Made by a program: the position numbers and the translations under genes. A model generated the notes under the pieces. The model ran no database searches. It was given only the letters and a program-made list of their open reading frames with translations, and was not told the origin of the DNA. Shown piece after piece: positions 25,107 to 41,572 of a DNA stretch of 64,000 nt (position 1 is its first letter; each line of letters starts with the position of its first letter). The DNA comes from Paulinella micropora (taxonomy: Eukaryota > Cercozoa > Imbricatea > Euglyphida), in NCBI GenBank assembly GCA_009731375.1, contig BJOX01000042.1, positions 299,405 through 363,404 of the forward strand, in the 5' to 3' direction.

Positions 25107-25563
25107 TCTAGATAGATAGATAGATACCAACCTTGTTTGCATACATCACAGGTCCCGATGCAACCTGGCCCTACATACATACATACAGACATACATACAT
25201 ACAGCCATACATACATACAAGCATATATACATACATACATGCATACATGCATACATACATACATACATACATGCATACATACATACATACATACATGCAC
25301 ACATACATACATACATACATGCATGCATACATACATTACATACATTACATACATACATACATAGATACGTAGATACGTACATACATACATACATACATAC
25401 AATCTAAATAAGTTACTACATAACCGAATACGCATACCTTGCGTTGCGCATGAGGGACAAGATCCACAGTGAGCGATAGCGGGGATAGGGTAGTCTAGTG
25501 GGTTGCAGTAATCCTTGGCAGCTAAGAGGCGACGTAAGCCAGATACCGCAGCCAGCGACGGCC
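52..25563 (-). CDS. Gene A: giant multi-exon HYR-repeat (hyalin-type) protein with Cys-rich N-terminal part; both ends open
   Basis: HYR modules are immunoglobulin-like adhesion domains of extracellular proteins, so a secreted or cell-surface role is inferred. Exons were placed on the minus strand by finding GT..AG borders that keep one reading frame and rebuild the HYR consensus (V-x-D-x-x-x-P-P-x-x-x-C-P at the start, G-N-x-A-x-C-x-F-x-V at the end). In transcription order the exons are 25438-25563, 25132-25170, 24816-24890, 23828-23882, 23199-23254, 21587-21710, 20457-20525, 20254-20323, 19371-19417, 18504-18600, 17835-17963, 17675-17797, 17144-17239, 15830-15933, 14913-14975, 14536-14580, 13572-13696, 12440-12527, 12076-12381, 11672-11780, 11447-11498, 11134-11198, 10774-10863, 10401-10660, 10271-10345, 9771-9947, 8828-8866, 8537-8636, 7860-7931, 7411-7534, 7250-7358, 6926-7102, 6529-6707, 6130-6199, 5943-6079, 5322-5674, 5040-5225, 4912-4983, 4559-4612, 4122-4395, 3952-4018, 3611-3869, 3434-3552, 3096-3225, 2822-2952, 2442-2556, 2186-2371, 2003-2117, 1841-1918, 1348-1476, 717-1070, 239-368, 52-106. 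The start codon and 5' exons were not found, and the 3' end lies beyond base 1. A gap at 16690-17080 may hide an exon. Most junctions left of 15.9 kb are phase-consistent; those to the right are less sure. Confidence 0.85.
365..680. repeat. GATA/GCTA microsatellite tract
   Basis: Alternating (GATA)n and (GCTA)n in an intron of gene A. Confidence 0.95.
1103..1312. mobile_element. M2 MITE copy 1
   Basis: About 210 bp with GAGAAGTTYCT ends and an internal GCTCRTTTGAAAGC / GCTTACTAATGAGC inverted core; AG/AG flanks. No ORF. Confidence 0.8.
1495..1645. mobile_element. M1 hairpin MITE copy 1
   Basis: Near-perfect palindrome with CACATAAAAGCATTCACTGC at one end and its complement at the other, flanked by ATA on both sides (3-bp target duplication). 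It has no coding capacity. TIRs starting CACA with 3-bp duplications recall CACTA-type DNA transposons. Confidence 0.85.
1713..1770. mobile_element. M1 hairpin MITE copy 2, 58-bp minimal form
   Basis: Only the outer arms remain: CACAGAAAAGAATGGCCC and the complementary arm, with TCG on each side. It belongs to the CACAG sub-family and lies 12 nt from a 10-N gap (1691-1700). Confidence 0.75.
1841..2371 (-). CDS. Gene A, HYR module 13 (exons 2186-2371, 2003-2117, 1841-1918)
   Basis: The module opens with [16 protein letters not shown] in exon 2186-2371, continues as VNWPE joined to [14 protein letters not shown], and closes with [19 protein letters not shown]. The D of TDAAGN is built from one base of exon 2003-2117 and two of exon 1841-1918, so a phase-1 intron (1919-2002) is strongly supported. 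The two HYR cysteines (TCP and ASC) are present. The donor after the module is CAAG/GTAAAG. Confidence 0.85.
2186..2952 (-). CDS. Gene A, HYR module 12 (exons 2822-2952, 2442-2556, start of 2186-2371)
   Basis: It starts with [18 protein letters not shown], runs through NATDDFTSW joined in phase 0 to [16 protein letters not shown], then [11 protein letters not shown], and closes with [16 protein letters not shown]. The Gly at the third junction is completed across a phase-1 intron. The 3' end of exon 2822-2952 has a second, slightly diverged copy at about 2706-2755, separated from it by an (AT)n tract. Confidence 0.82.
2822..3869 (-). CDS. Gene A, HYR module 11 (exons 3611-3869 end, 3434-3552, 3096-3225, start of 2822-2952)
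   Basis: Module start is [15 protein letters not shown], followed in exon 3434-3552 by [16 protein letters not shown], then [13 protein letters not shown], and closing [13 protein letters not shown]. The intron between exons 3434-3552 and 3096-3225 uses a GC donor (CAAG/GCAAGT) with a TGCATGCAG acceptor; the frame closes in phase 0 only with this border. Confidence 0.8.
3611..4018 (-). CDS. Gene A, HYR module 10 (exons 3952-4018, 3611-3869)
   Basis: Start is [18 protein letters not shown] (exon 3952-4018), joined in phase 0 to [20 protein letters not shown] and closed by [19 protein letters not shown]. All HYR landmarks are present, and the exon of 259 nt is one of the longer ones in the gene. 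Intron 3870-3951 is made mainly of GATA repeats. Confidence 0.85.
3952..4395 (-). CDS. Gene A, HYR module 9 (exons 4122-4395, start of 3952-4018)
   Basis: Starts with [20 protein letters not shown] and ends with EGNRNSIS followed by CVINVTTLD, the Ser codon being split by a phase-2 intron (4019-4121). The exon acceptor is GCTAG/GTAAC at 4396. A short Thr/Ser-rich stretch ([11 protein letters not shown]) lies after the CP motif. Confidence 0.83.
4122..5225 (-). CDS. Gene A, HYR module 8 (exons 5040-5225 end, 4912-4983, 4559-4612, start of 4122-4395)
   Basis: Start is [19 protein letters not shown], then [36 protein letters not shown] and [16 protein letters not shown]. Exon 4559-4612 is only 54 nt. 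Each junction is phase 1 and completes a Gly codon. The intron 4613-4911 carries an M1 hairpin element (4729-4889). Confidence 0.82.
4729..4889. mobile_element. M1 hairpin MITE copy 3
   Basis: Ends CACATGAAAGCAT and ATGCTTTCATGTG, flanked by ATT/ATT. The interior is more diverged than in the other copies, so this looks like an older insertion. It lies in an intron of gene A. Confidence 0.82.
5040..5674 (-). CDS. Gene A, HYR-like module 7 (exons 5322-5674, 5040-5225)
   Basis: Starts after [20 protein letters not shown], a divergent module opening without the CP motif, and closes with [19 protein letters not shown]. Exon 5322-5674, the second-longest, also holds the end of a preceding divergent domain ([16 protein letters not shown]). 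Exon borders are GTATGATG (donor, 5321) and TTGTTAG/GGAAC (acceptor, 5226). Confidence 0.78.
5709..5870. mobile_element. M1 hairpin MITE copy 4
   Basis: Ends CACATAAAAGCATTCACCAG and complement; CAT target duplication on both sides. The centre reads ACGTAGCCGGCTACG. Lies in the intron upstream of exon 5322-5674. Confidence 0.86.
5943..7358 (-). CDS. Gene A, divergent linker between HYR modules (exons 7250-7358, 6926-7102, 6529-6707, 6130-6199, 5943-6079)
   Basis: These exons join in frame but do not show HYR landmarks. Exon 6926-7102 encodes a highly charged stretch ([16 protein letters not shown] and [12 protein letters not shown]) and ends at an ILD/gtaaga donor. Exon 6529-6707 encodes [18 protein letters not shown] and ends [13 protein letters not shown]. 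Exon 6130-6199 contains [13 protein letters not shown]. Exon 7250-7358 encodes [15 protein letters not shown] and also holds an unused-looking GTAAGT. The fold is unknown; the cysteines are consistent with an extracellular location. M2 (6307-6519) sits in the intron after 6529. Confidence 0.65.
6307..6519. mobile_element. M2 MITE copy 2
   Basis: 213 bp, TIR GAGAAGTTCCTAGTTCTTAA, AT/AT flanks, about 10 nt from the exon 6529-6707 donor. Confidence 0.85.
7411..8866 (-). CDS. Gene A, HYR module 6 (exons 8828-8866, 8537-8636, 7860-7931, 7411-7534)
   Basis: The 39-nt exon 8828-8866 encodes only [13 protein letters not shown] and joins in phase 0 to [18 protein letters not shown], giving the HYR start. 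The module continues through [27 protein letters not shown] and closes [17 protein letters not shown]. After it the frame reads [17 protein letters not shown], leading into the linker. Edges of exons 8537-8636 and 8828-8866 have local duplicates (about 8697-8720 and 8886-8930). The intron 7932-8536 holds an M2 element nested in an M1 element. Confidence 0.82.
7627..7843. mobile_element. M2 MITE copy 3
   Basis: Same family in opposite arm order; AT/AT flanks. It ends 17 nt from exon 7860-7931. Confidence 0.84.
8117..8473. mobile_element. M1 hairpin MITE copy 5, interrupted by M2
   Basis: Left arm CATAAAAGCATTCACCGCC and right arm ending GCTTTTATGTG enclose a complete M2 element (8145-8354). 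Removing the M2 with one TA restores the uninterrupted palindrome ATTACCTAGGTAATT. Confidence 0.83.
8145..8354. mobile_element. M2 MITE copy 4, nested in M1
   Basis: Inserted in M1 copy 5 with TA/TA flanks. The intact M1 sequence elsewhere shows the empty site, so this defines the M2 ends and its 2-bp duplication. Confidence 0.88.
8828..10660 (-). CDS. Gene A, HYR module 5 (exons 10401-10660 end, 10271-10345, 9771-9947, 8828-8866)
   Basis: Start [20 protein letters not shown], joined after a GTAAGT donor to [15 protein letters not shown], then [17 protein letters not shown] and [17 protein letters not shown]. Exon 9771-9947 contains an in-frame 9-nt minisatellite that encodes repeated GNS/DNGNS units (about 9836-9892). 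An M1 element ends only about 10 nt from the donor of this exon. Confidence 0.85.
8985..9110. mobile_element. M6 short inverted-repeat element
   Basis: Bounded by CACAGTGGGAAAATCCGTCG and its imperfect complement CGACGGAATTTATCACTGTG within (AT)n DNA. Single copy here. Confidence 0.5.
9546..9759. mobile_element. M1 hairpin MITE copy 6, with internal duplication
   Basis: CACAG sub-family. A segment of about 53 bp (ATTACTCTTAATGTGGTTAG to GCCCACGTAGCCGG) is tandemly duplicated in the left arm (about 9580-9680), so the hairpin is asymmetric. It ends about 10 nt from the splice donor of exon 9771-9947. Confidence 0.84.
9960..10172. mobile_element. M2 MITE copy 5
   Basis: Diverged sub-type with a core around AAAGCTCTTGACGAGAGCTT; AT/AT flanks. 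Confidence 0.83.
10401..10863 (-). CDS. Gene A, HYR module 4 (exons 10774-10863, 10401-10660)
   Basis: Start [18 protein letters not shown], joined through a split Asp codon to [16 protein letters not shown] and closed by [16 protein letters not shown]. The acceptor at 10661 lies inside TTTATGTAG, next to a segment related to the M3 hairpin repeat. M2 (10896-11106) lies just upstream. Confidence 0.85.
10774..11780 (-). CDS. Gene A, HYR module 3 (exons 11672-11780, 11447-11498, 11134-11198, start of 10774-10863)
   Basis: Start [18 protein letters not shown], then [46 protein letters not shown]. Exons of 52 and 65 nt are spliced in phases 1, 2 and 1 and the HYR frame is preserved across all. 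M1 (11236-11411) lies in the intron between 11198 and 11447. Confidence 0.83.
10896..11106. mobile_element. M2 MITE copy 6
   Basis: AT/AT flanks; intron of gene A between exons 10774-10863 and 11134-11198. Confidence 0.84.
11236..11411. mobile_element. M1 hairpin MITE copy 7
   Basis: CACAG sub-family with GTA/GTA target duplication; the loop contains two copies of GCCGGCTACGTGGGC. Located in an intron of gene A. Confidence 0.85.
11672..12527 (-). CDS. Gene A, HYR module 2 (exons 12440-12527, 12076-12381)
   Basis: Exon 12440-12527 ends [10 protein letters not shown] and joins in phase 0 to [19 protein letters not shown]. The 306-nt exon 12076-12381 holds most of the module and closes with [14 protein letters not shown] followed by VTDVTPP of the next module. 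The open frame has no internal Met near its start. Confidence 0.84.
11847..12009. mobile_element. M1 hairpin MITE copy 8
   Basis: Left end CACATAAAAAGCATTCACCG with an extra CA before it, right end TGCTTTTATGTG; ATG lies on both sides. The loop is AAGGTCCGATCGG-like and differs from the other copies. Confidence 0.82.
12440..14975 (-). CDS. Gene A, HYR module 1 (exons 14913-14975, 14536-14580, 13572-13696, 12440-12527)
   Basis: Exon 14913-14975 encodes [20 protein letters not shown]; it joins to [15 protein letters not shown] (45-nt exon 14536-14580), then [19 protein letters not shown], and closes [19 protein letters not shown]. This is the first clear HYR module of the protein. A partial copy of exon 14913-14975 (3' half plus donor) is present at about 14618-14662 on the other side of an M2 insertion. 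Confidence 0.8.
12508..13027 (-). repeat. Minisatellite of about 10 copies built from an exon 5' end and its splice acceptor
   Basis: A unit of about 51 bp containing GCACCGCAGAGTAATGTTTT and GTCTATATCAC is repeated with variation. The leftmost unit is the real start of exon 12440-12527, so every unit carries a potential acceptor (TAG/ACAAAAC on the minus strand). Confidence 0.82.
13330..13571. repeat. Minisatellite (GGCAGTAGTGAGGCAGTAGTAAGGACAAAAA)n
   Basis: Roughly eight copies of a 30-bp unit immediately before the donor of exon 13572-13696. A short related tract lies at about 2955-3040, also beside a gene A exon. Confidence 0.85.
13706..13838. mobile_element. M3 hairpin repeat
   Basis: Inverted arms CGATAGGATATTATGCGGC and GCCGCATATGTAGTTCTATCG enclose GTTTTGCGGGTGAGCCCGCAAAAC. 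A related half-copy (TCGGTAACGCGCCGCATGTG) is at about 10678-10740. Probably a non-autonomous element; ends not certain. Confidence 0.55.
13940..14532. repeat. (GGAT)n followed by (GATA)n microsatellite
   Basis: About 590 bp of tetranucleotide repeat in an intron of gene A. Open frames here (YLSI or GWMD repeats) are artefacts. Confidence 0.95.
14686..14898. mobile_element. M2 MITE copy 7
   Basis: AT/AT flanks. It lies between a full and a partial copy of exon 14913-14975. Confidence 0.85.
14995..15410. repeat. GATA, GTAT and TTGA microsatellite block
   Basis: Mixed tetranucleotide tracts between exons 14913-14975 and 15830-15933; nothing else recognised. Confidence 0.9.
15830..17239 (-). 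CDS. Gene A, unassigned exons before the HYR region (17144-17239, 15830-15933)
   Basis: Exon 15830-15933 encodes [18 protein letters not shown] and leads to TYALQTSYT, whose join to VSYKFYD is phase-consistent. Exon 17144-17239 encodes [16 protein letters not shown] and [11 protein letters not shown], accepted at TTTCTAG. The phase between these two exons does not close, so an exon is probably missing in or beside the 16690-17080 gap; a candidate at about 16554-16592 (NLLWLFG, donor GTAGGT) would restore it. Confidence 0.55.
15951..16006 (+). repeat. Interstitial telomere-type repeat (TTAGGG)n with GTGAGG variants
   Basis: About nine TTAGGG units, two of them altered to TGAGGG. They sit between two copies of the exon 15830-15933 acceptor region (CTCGTTGCCGCCGCCTGCAG at about 15921 and 16023). 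Confidence 0.9.
16050..16520. repeat. (CAAT)n / (TTGA)n microsatellite
   Basis: The array changes from AATC to TTGA orientation at about 16180, making an inverted simple repeat. Confidence 0.92.
16690..17080. other. Assembly gap (391 N) inside poly-G
   Basis: Both sides of the gap are long G runs. Other gaps: 1691-1700, 24953-24962, 26634-27158, 31137-31332, 32384-32509, 33772-33781, 35046-35055 and 58748-59090. Confidence 0.99.
17299..17489. mobile_element. M4 hairpin element
   Basis: Outer arms CTTCCGGCCACCC and GGGTGGCCGGAAT and inner arms CAAACTAGAGCCT and AGGCTCTAGTTTG form a long imperfect hairpin of about 190 bp. Diverged sequence with the same GGCCGAAA/TTTCGGCC words fills 15411-15840. 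Confidence 0.6.
17675..17963 (-). CDS. Gene A, EGF-like Cys-rich exons (17835-17963, 17675-17797)
   Basis: Exon 17835-17963 encodes [17 protein letters not shown] and [18 protein letters not shown]: six or more cysteines in an EGF-like spacing ending C-x-C-x-x-C-x-x-G-x-x-C. Exon 17675-17797 adds [16 protein letters not shown] and [17 protein letters not shown]. The two exons are separated by an apparent 37-nt intron (17798-17834, GTCGAA..AATAG) that contains an in-frame stop. The first 25 nt of the EGF-like exon with its acceptor are copied at about 18060-18090 and 18173-18206. Confidence 0.68.
17936..18206 (-). repeat. Three copies of the EGF-like exon 5' end
   Basis: TTGCACGTCGCCGACGCCAC plus ATCGGCCTAGATAGG appears at about 17938, 18060 and 18174, with GATA/GGTA repeats between. 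Confidence 0.83.
18284..19075 (-). repeat. Multiple copies of both ends of exon 18504-18600
   Basis: The exon 5' end (GTTTCCACAGTACGGGCCGG with the acceptor) recurs at about 18573, 18645, 18744, 18927 and 19043 in (CATA)n DNA. The 3' end (CTCCGGGCATTGG with the donor) recurs at about 18287 and 18504; the 18287 copy retains a Cys codon missing from the other. Confidence 0.8.
18504..21710 (-). CDS. Gene A, unassigned exons with duplicated edges (21587-21710, 20457-20525, 20254-20323, 19371-19417, 18504-18600)
   Basis: The joined frame reads [70 protein letters not shown] and [12 protein letters not shown], which joins in phase 0 to the EGF-like exon. Exon 21587-21710 encodes [18 protein letters not shown] and [17 protein letters not shown]. 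Most of these exons have two to five partial tandem copies nearby, so the copy actually used cannot be told from the sequence. No family recognised. Possible additional exon sequence lies at about 21440-21540. Confidence 0.5.
19106..19317. mobile_element. M2 MITE copy 8
   Basis: Inserted in a (CATA)n tract with AT/AT flanks. Confidence 0.85.
19455..20323 (-). repeat. Four copies of exon 20254-20323, three of them split by microsatellite
   Basis: The phrase GAAATCTTCAACACTCCGCT recurs at about 19460, 19700, 19857 and 20255. In the first two copies a (CTAT)n array separates this part from the other half (GGCTGCGCCGTTCTC-like), so the coding sequence is interrupted; only the 20255 copy is continuous. 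Confidence 0.78.
19946..20231. mobile_element. M5 inverted-repeat element with internal tandem copies
   Basis: Ends CACTTGTGAAATGAAAACC and GGTTTTGATTTCACAAGTG are complementary. Inside, GCTCATTTCACTCGGATTTT and CACTGGGC units are repeated two or three times. Confidence 0.6.
20457..20955 (-). repeat. Five tandem copies of an exon 5' end with its splice acceptor
   Basis: CACCCCGTTACAGGAACTAG or close variants followed by C-rich DNA and CTAAACATGAT occur at about 20493, 20633, 20727, 20806 and 20907. The exon 20457-20525 carries the full-length version. Confidence 0.82.
21227..21439. mobile_element. M2 MITE copy 9
   Basis: AT/AT flanks; lies in sequence that may be exonic in gene A (about 21140-21540). 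Confidence 0.84.
21720..22240. repeat. TTGATT, GGAT and GATA simple-sequence block
   Basis: Degenerate GGTTTGATTT repeats followed by (GATA)n, (GGAT)n and (GGTA)n. Confidence 0.92.
22255..22592. other. Unidentified 340-bp island of normal complexity within microsatellite
   Basis: Flanked by GATA arrays. On the minus strand one frame is open for about 85 codons ([19 protein letters not shown], then [13 protein letters not shown] and [15 protein letters not shown]), preceded by TCGTAAG. It could be a Cys-containing exon of gene A or a relic of another repeat. The plus strand contains a small hairpin AGACTGTTCGACAGTCT. Confidence 0.4.
22593..23195. repeat. GATA/GGTA microsatellite
   Basis: About 600 bp; (GCTA)n at about 22750-22775. 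Confidence 0.95.
23199..25563 (-). CDS. Gene A, N-proximal Cys-rich repeat exons (25438-25563, 25132-25170, 24816-24890, 23828-23882, 23199-23254)
   Basis: The joined frame reads [35 protein letters not shown], then [14 protein letters not shown] and [19 protein letters not shown], then [14 protein letters not shown]. The C-x2-C-x2-C spacing with a GYY or GMFFF turn is typical of growth-factor-receptor/furin-like Cys-rich repeats of secreted or membrane proteins. Exon 24816-24890 ends at a TGCG/GTGCAT donor, the only one that closes the frame to DVCDPG. Ten copies of the 3' part of this exon are strung out to 23929. Confidence 0.65.
23230..23506 (-). repeat. Five tandem copies of an exon 5' end with its splice acceptor
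   Basis: The phrase GCTACCACATTCTTGAATAG followed by ACCTAGA (acceptor on the minus strand) occurs at about 23233, 23292, 23355, 23417 and 23479, separated by GATA-type repeats. Confidence 0.85.
23520..23822. repeat. GATA, GAGA and GACA microsatellite
   Basis: Intronic simple sequence of gene A. Confidence 0.95.
23929..24890 (-). repeat. Ten tandem copies of an exon 3' end with its splice donor
   Basis: A 50-55 bp unit encoding [14 protein letters not shown] plus the GTGCAT donor starts at about 23929, 24051, 24160, 24241, 24341, 24440, 24530, 24608, 24725 and 24808, with (CATA)n of varying length between units. Only the rightmost unit continues into the full exon 24816-24890. Confidence 0.85.
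24963..25125. repeat. (GATA)n microsatellite after a gap
   Basis: Follows poly-G and ten Ns; ends just before exon 25132-25170. (CATA)n continues at 25171-25400. Confidence 0.95.
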
Positions 25564-25581
25564 CTGTGTGTGTTTTGATAT

Positions 25582-25800
25582 GAGAAGTTCCTCAGATGAT
25601 TTCTTAAGTACAACGAACCATGACTTCAAGCGCTTTGATCTCAGTCAGTATTTGCATCTACAATCTGTGTTATGGCTCATTGGAAAGCTCTTGATGAGAG
25701 CTTTCAAATGAGCCACTTCACTAGCCGCGAAGATCAGAATCGGCTGATAACGAAACGTTTGAAGTCATTGCTCATTGTGGTTAAGTACAGGGAACTTCTC
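25582..25800. mobile_element. M2 MITE copy 10
   Basis: Diverged sub-type related to copy 5; AT/AT flanks; 19 nt upstream of the acceptor of exon 25438-25563. Confidence 0.84.
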
Positions 25801-26349
25801 ATGGAAATGTGTGAATACATACAGGCAAGCACATAAAAATGTATGTGAATACAGATAGGTAGGTGAGTAGGTCGGTAAAAATGTTTGGGTAGTAAGAATG
25901 GATAGGTATATATAGATAGTGTGTACGTGTGTGTGCGTAAGTGTGTATGTGTTTTTGCTTTGAATTATATACATACATAATATATATGTATTTTTATATA
26001 ATATATATGTATATATATATGTATATGTATATATATATATGTATATATATACATATACATAAGTACATATTATATTATATATATGTATATATATATGTAT
26101 ATGTATATATATATGTATATATATATGTATATATATGTATATATACATAAGTACATATTATATATATAGATATATATCCGGGGGATGATGCTAAGCAGGC
26201 AGGATATATATATATATGTATATATATATATACATGAGAGAGAGAAAGATATATATATATACATAGAGAGAGAGAGAGAGTGAGAGAGAGAGTGTGTGTG
26301 TGAGAGAGAGAGAGCGCGATGAGAGAGAGAGAGAGAGATGTGTGTGTGT

Positions 26350-26395
<46 letters not shown>

Positions 26396-26559
26396 TGAGA
26401 GATGAGATGAGATGAGATGAGAGAGAGAGAGAGCGAGAGAGAGGGAGATGAGAGATAGAGAGAGAGAGAGATGAGTGAGAGAGAGAGTGTGTTTATGTGT
26501 GTGAGAGAGAGATGAGATGAGAGAGAGAGAGGGAGAGAGAGAACGAGAGAGTGTGTGTG

Positions 26560-26613
<54 letters not shown>

Positions 26614-27165
26614 AGAGGGAGAGAGAGAGAGAGNNNNNNNNNNNNNNNNNNNNNNNNNNNNNNNNNNNNNNNNNNNNNNNNNNNNNNNNNNNNNNNNNNN
26701 NNNNNNNNNNNNNNNNNNNNNNNNNNNNNNNNNNNNNNNNNNNNNNNNNNNNNNNNNNNNNNNNNNNNNNNNNNNNNNNNNNNNNNNNNNNNNNNNNNNN
26801 NNNNNNNNNNNNNNNNNNNNNNNNNNNNNNNNNNNNNNNNNNNNNNNNNNNNNNNNNNNNNNNNNNNNNNNNNNNNNNNNNNNNNNNNNNNNNNNNNNNN
26901 NNNNNNNNNNNNNNNNNNNNNNNNNNNNNNNNNNNNNNNNNNNNNNNNNNNNNNNNNNNNNNNNNNNNNNNNNNNNNNNNNNNNNNNNNNNNNNNNNNNN
27001 NNNNNNNNNNNNNNNNNNNNNNNNNNNNNNNNNNNNNNNNNNNNNNNNNNNNNNNNNNNNNNNNNNNNNNNNNNNNNNNNNNNNNNNNNNNNNNNNNNNN
27101 NNNNNNNNNNNNNNNNNNNNNNNNNNNNNNNNNNNNNNNNNNNNNNNNNNNNNNNNNNGAGGGCG

Positions 27166-27223
<58 letters not shown>

Positions 27224-27272
27224 GACCTTGGTTCTGTTTGACATAGATACAATTCGATTCTTTTATTTTGAT

Positions 27273-27303
<31 letters not shown>

Positions 27304-28295
27304 GACCTTGGTTCTGTTTGACACAGATACAATTCGATTCTTTTATTTTGATTTATGTTATGTTATTCTATTTATTTCATTTTTTAGTGTCATGTTTAGC
27401 ACTATGTTGGTGACTTACCAAAGAGCAAAACACTGGCCAGCAGAGATGCCATGTCAAGGTTGGTTCACTTACGGGGAACGCTTCTTTCTTCTTTATGAGG
27501 GCGTATAAGGTAGCCAAAGATTTAAAAGGTTGTCTGGTGCCCACGCTAACACCACCCAGACAGGCAGTCAAGGCACAACAAAAAAATACACCAAAAGGTT
27601 GGAAAATAACAGTCAAGGCACACAAAAAAAAATACACCAAAAGGTTGGAAAACCCCTAAAAAAAAATTTGTTGCTCAACAAATATTATATGTGAGCCCAG
27701 AAAAGAAAACCGACATCAACCTTTTTGCGTCGTCTGCGGCCAAAATTACCGTTTACACCGTTTGGGTGTATATTGGTGAAGGACTTTTTTTGTGCACCAT
27801 CACCCCGTTTATGCACCCCTGATTTCGCTTTTCAATCACTGCGCTGTCTTGTGATGACGACTGACACCACAGTAAGGTGACCGCAATAGCGATTTTATTG
27901 TACCGTGACGATGGTCTGCATGCATACATTTAACTGTGTGCATTCCTGTGAACAGATTCCAAACATAAACGTAAAAAGTATTTCCTTAGTTCGGTACCGT
28001 GACATATGTATGTCGGGTATTTGAAAAATGAAGCCATTGATATGTCTGTGACAAATGTGTGTGTTGTATTATGTATGGTATGTATCTATTGTATGTATCT
28101 ATTGTCTGTATGTATGTATGTATGTATGTACATATGTATGTATGTATGTGTGTGTGTGTGTGCTGTGTATGTGGTGTGTGTGTGTGTGTGTTTGCTACCT
28201 ACCTACCTACCTACCTACCTACCACCTACCTACCTACCTACCTACCCACCTACCTACCTACCTACCTACCTATCTATCTATCTATCTATCCATCC

Positions 28296-28362
<67 letters not shown>

Positions 28363-28470
28363 CATCTATCCATCCATCTATCTATCTATCTATCTATCTA
28401 TCTATATCTCTCTCTATCTCTCTATCTCTCTCTATCTCTCTATCTTTCTATCTCTCTATCTCTCTATCTC

Positions 28471-28524
<54 letters not shown>

Positions 28525-28604
28525 AAACATTGTGGCAGCGGAAATCCAAAAAAAAAAGGTTAGGTGGCATCCAAACACGGTGGCAGCGGAAAGAGTGTTT
28601 GCCC
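25801..28604. other. Low-complexity and unassigned region between gene A and gene B
   Basis: AT- and GA-rich repeats (25960-26633), gap 26634-27158, two tandem copies of CAGACCTTGGTTCTGTTTGA with flanking CT/CA tracts (27190-27360), a small direct repeat with AATACACCAAAAGGTTGGAA (27550-27650), and about 500 bp of ordinary sequence at 27400-28010 in which I find no convincing exon. (CTAC)n and (CTAT)n follow to 28525. The 5' end of gene A may lie here but was not recognised. Confidence 0.6.
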
Positions 28605-28789
28605 AGCAACGACTCCAAGTGATTCGATCTCAGCAAATGCTGGTTCCTGTCGCTTGTGCAGTGGCTCGTTTGAAAGCCCTCGTCAAGAGCTTACTAATGA
28701 GCTAAGCTACAGATACTGGACACCAGTATTGACTGAGAACGAAGCATTTGAAGTCATTGCTCATTGTAGTTAAGGACAAGGAACTTCTC
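28605..28789. mobile_element. M2 MITE copy 11, truncated at one end
   Basis: Starts within the family at ACTCCAAGTGATTCGATCTC and ends at a normal GGAACTTCTC terminus; the other TIR is missing or replaced. Confidence 0.75.
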
Positions 28790-30090
<1,301 letters not shown>

Positions 30091-30194
30091 GTTGACGTGT
30101 CAGCAATCGCCGAAAGCGACCTATCAATGTCTTGGGGTATAGGGTCTGGAATACCGTCTCTACGATTTGTGGCATATGACGATTGAGCGTAATG

Positions 30195-40494
<10,300 letters not shown>

Positions 40495-41016
40495 ACATAT
40501 TCCAAATGCTAAGTTTGACCGTATGTCTACTGTCCAATATTTTTACACAGCATCACCTTTGAATTCTAATATCGATCTCTGCAAATGAGTTTAGAAGACC
40601 CGAGGCCTAATCTTGGGTGATTGGTTCATACACCATTCTTACAAAAACACTGTATTTTAAAATATTTAAGAGAAACCTGGGCCTTGCATCATAATCTTCA
40701 TTCTTACACAAACACTGTGTCTTATTAATAATCGGAGAAACCTCGCCATTCGTAGGGATGAATGGGAAGGGAAAGTGAAACTTGACGGTATTAATAGAGT
40801 GGGCAGATTCATGACCGAAGTGGAAAGTGAGTGAATTTTGTTCTACTGTATTAATATCTTACTACATAAATTGGATGTGGATAAATACTGTTGGAAATAG
40901 TCAATAAATAACGTCGTCAGCAATGCAGTGACAATCGGCATATCATCTCAGCCTAATCCCTGGTAGATGTCAGCCATTGAAAATACTTGGGGGTAAATGA
41001 AATATCTATCTATCTA

Positions 41017-41073
<57 letters not shown>

Positions 41074-41211
41074 GTGTATATATGTATGTATGTATCTACG
41101 TACGTACGTATCTATCCATCTATCTATCAGCGGTGAATTTGTCACAAGTTGACAAGGACGTGATTGGTGAAACGAGCCTAAATTTAAGAGTGACCCGGGA
41201 TCAGTTTTTCC
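40495..41211 (+). other. Region downstream of gene B
   Basis: AT-rich sequence with AATAAA-like words (for example at about 40903) and a CTAT/AT microsatellite at 41003-41130. No gene recognised before the Penelope-like element. Confidence 0.5.
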
Positions 41212-41298
41212 CTACTATGGCAGTAATCCTGCCTTCCTTTTACTACAACCGGCTCACAGGTAGACAAGCTCAAACGATATTTCAATTACTTTCGTTTT

Positions 41299-41572
41299 AA
41301 TATTGCTGTTGACATTCAAGACAACAACAAAAATTAGTTTTTCATTTTTGTGTCAGATTTTCATTTTTGTGACAGTTTTTCATTTTTGTGACAAAAATTC
41401 AAATTTAACGGTAACATTTCGCGAAAATTTACGATATTTTGCGGACGAATATAGCCGTTAATTTGAAAAATTCAAATTTTCACCCAAAATCAAAATTCCA
41501 ACCAAAACTGAAATTCCAACCAAAACAGAAAAATCAATTTTTTTTGTTGTCTTGAATGTCAACAGCAATATT
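41299..41572. mobile_element. M7 inverted-repeat element inside the left terminal repeat of the Penelope-like element
   Basis: Arms AATATTGCTGTTGACATTCA and TGAATGTCAACAGCAATATT are perfect complements. The right terminal repeat of the host element lacks this insertion, so it is an independent later event. Confidence 0.75.

Noticed and set aside
26075-27413. Frames of 228-389 codons across the 26.6 kb gap
   Set aside because: Composed of Ns and (GA)n/(CT)n dinucleotide repeats.
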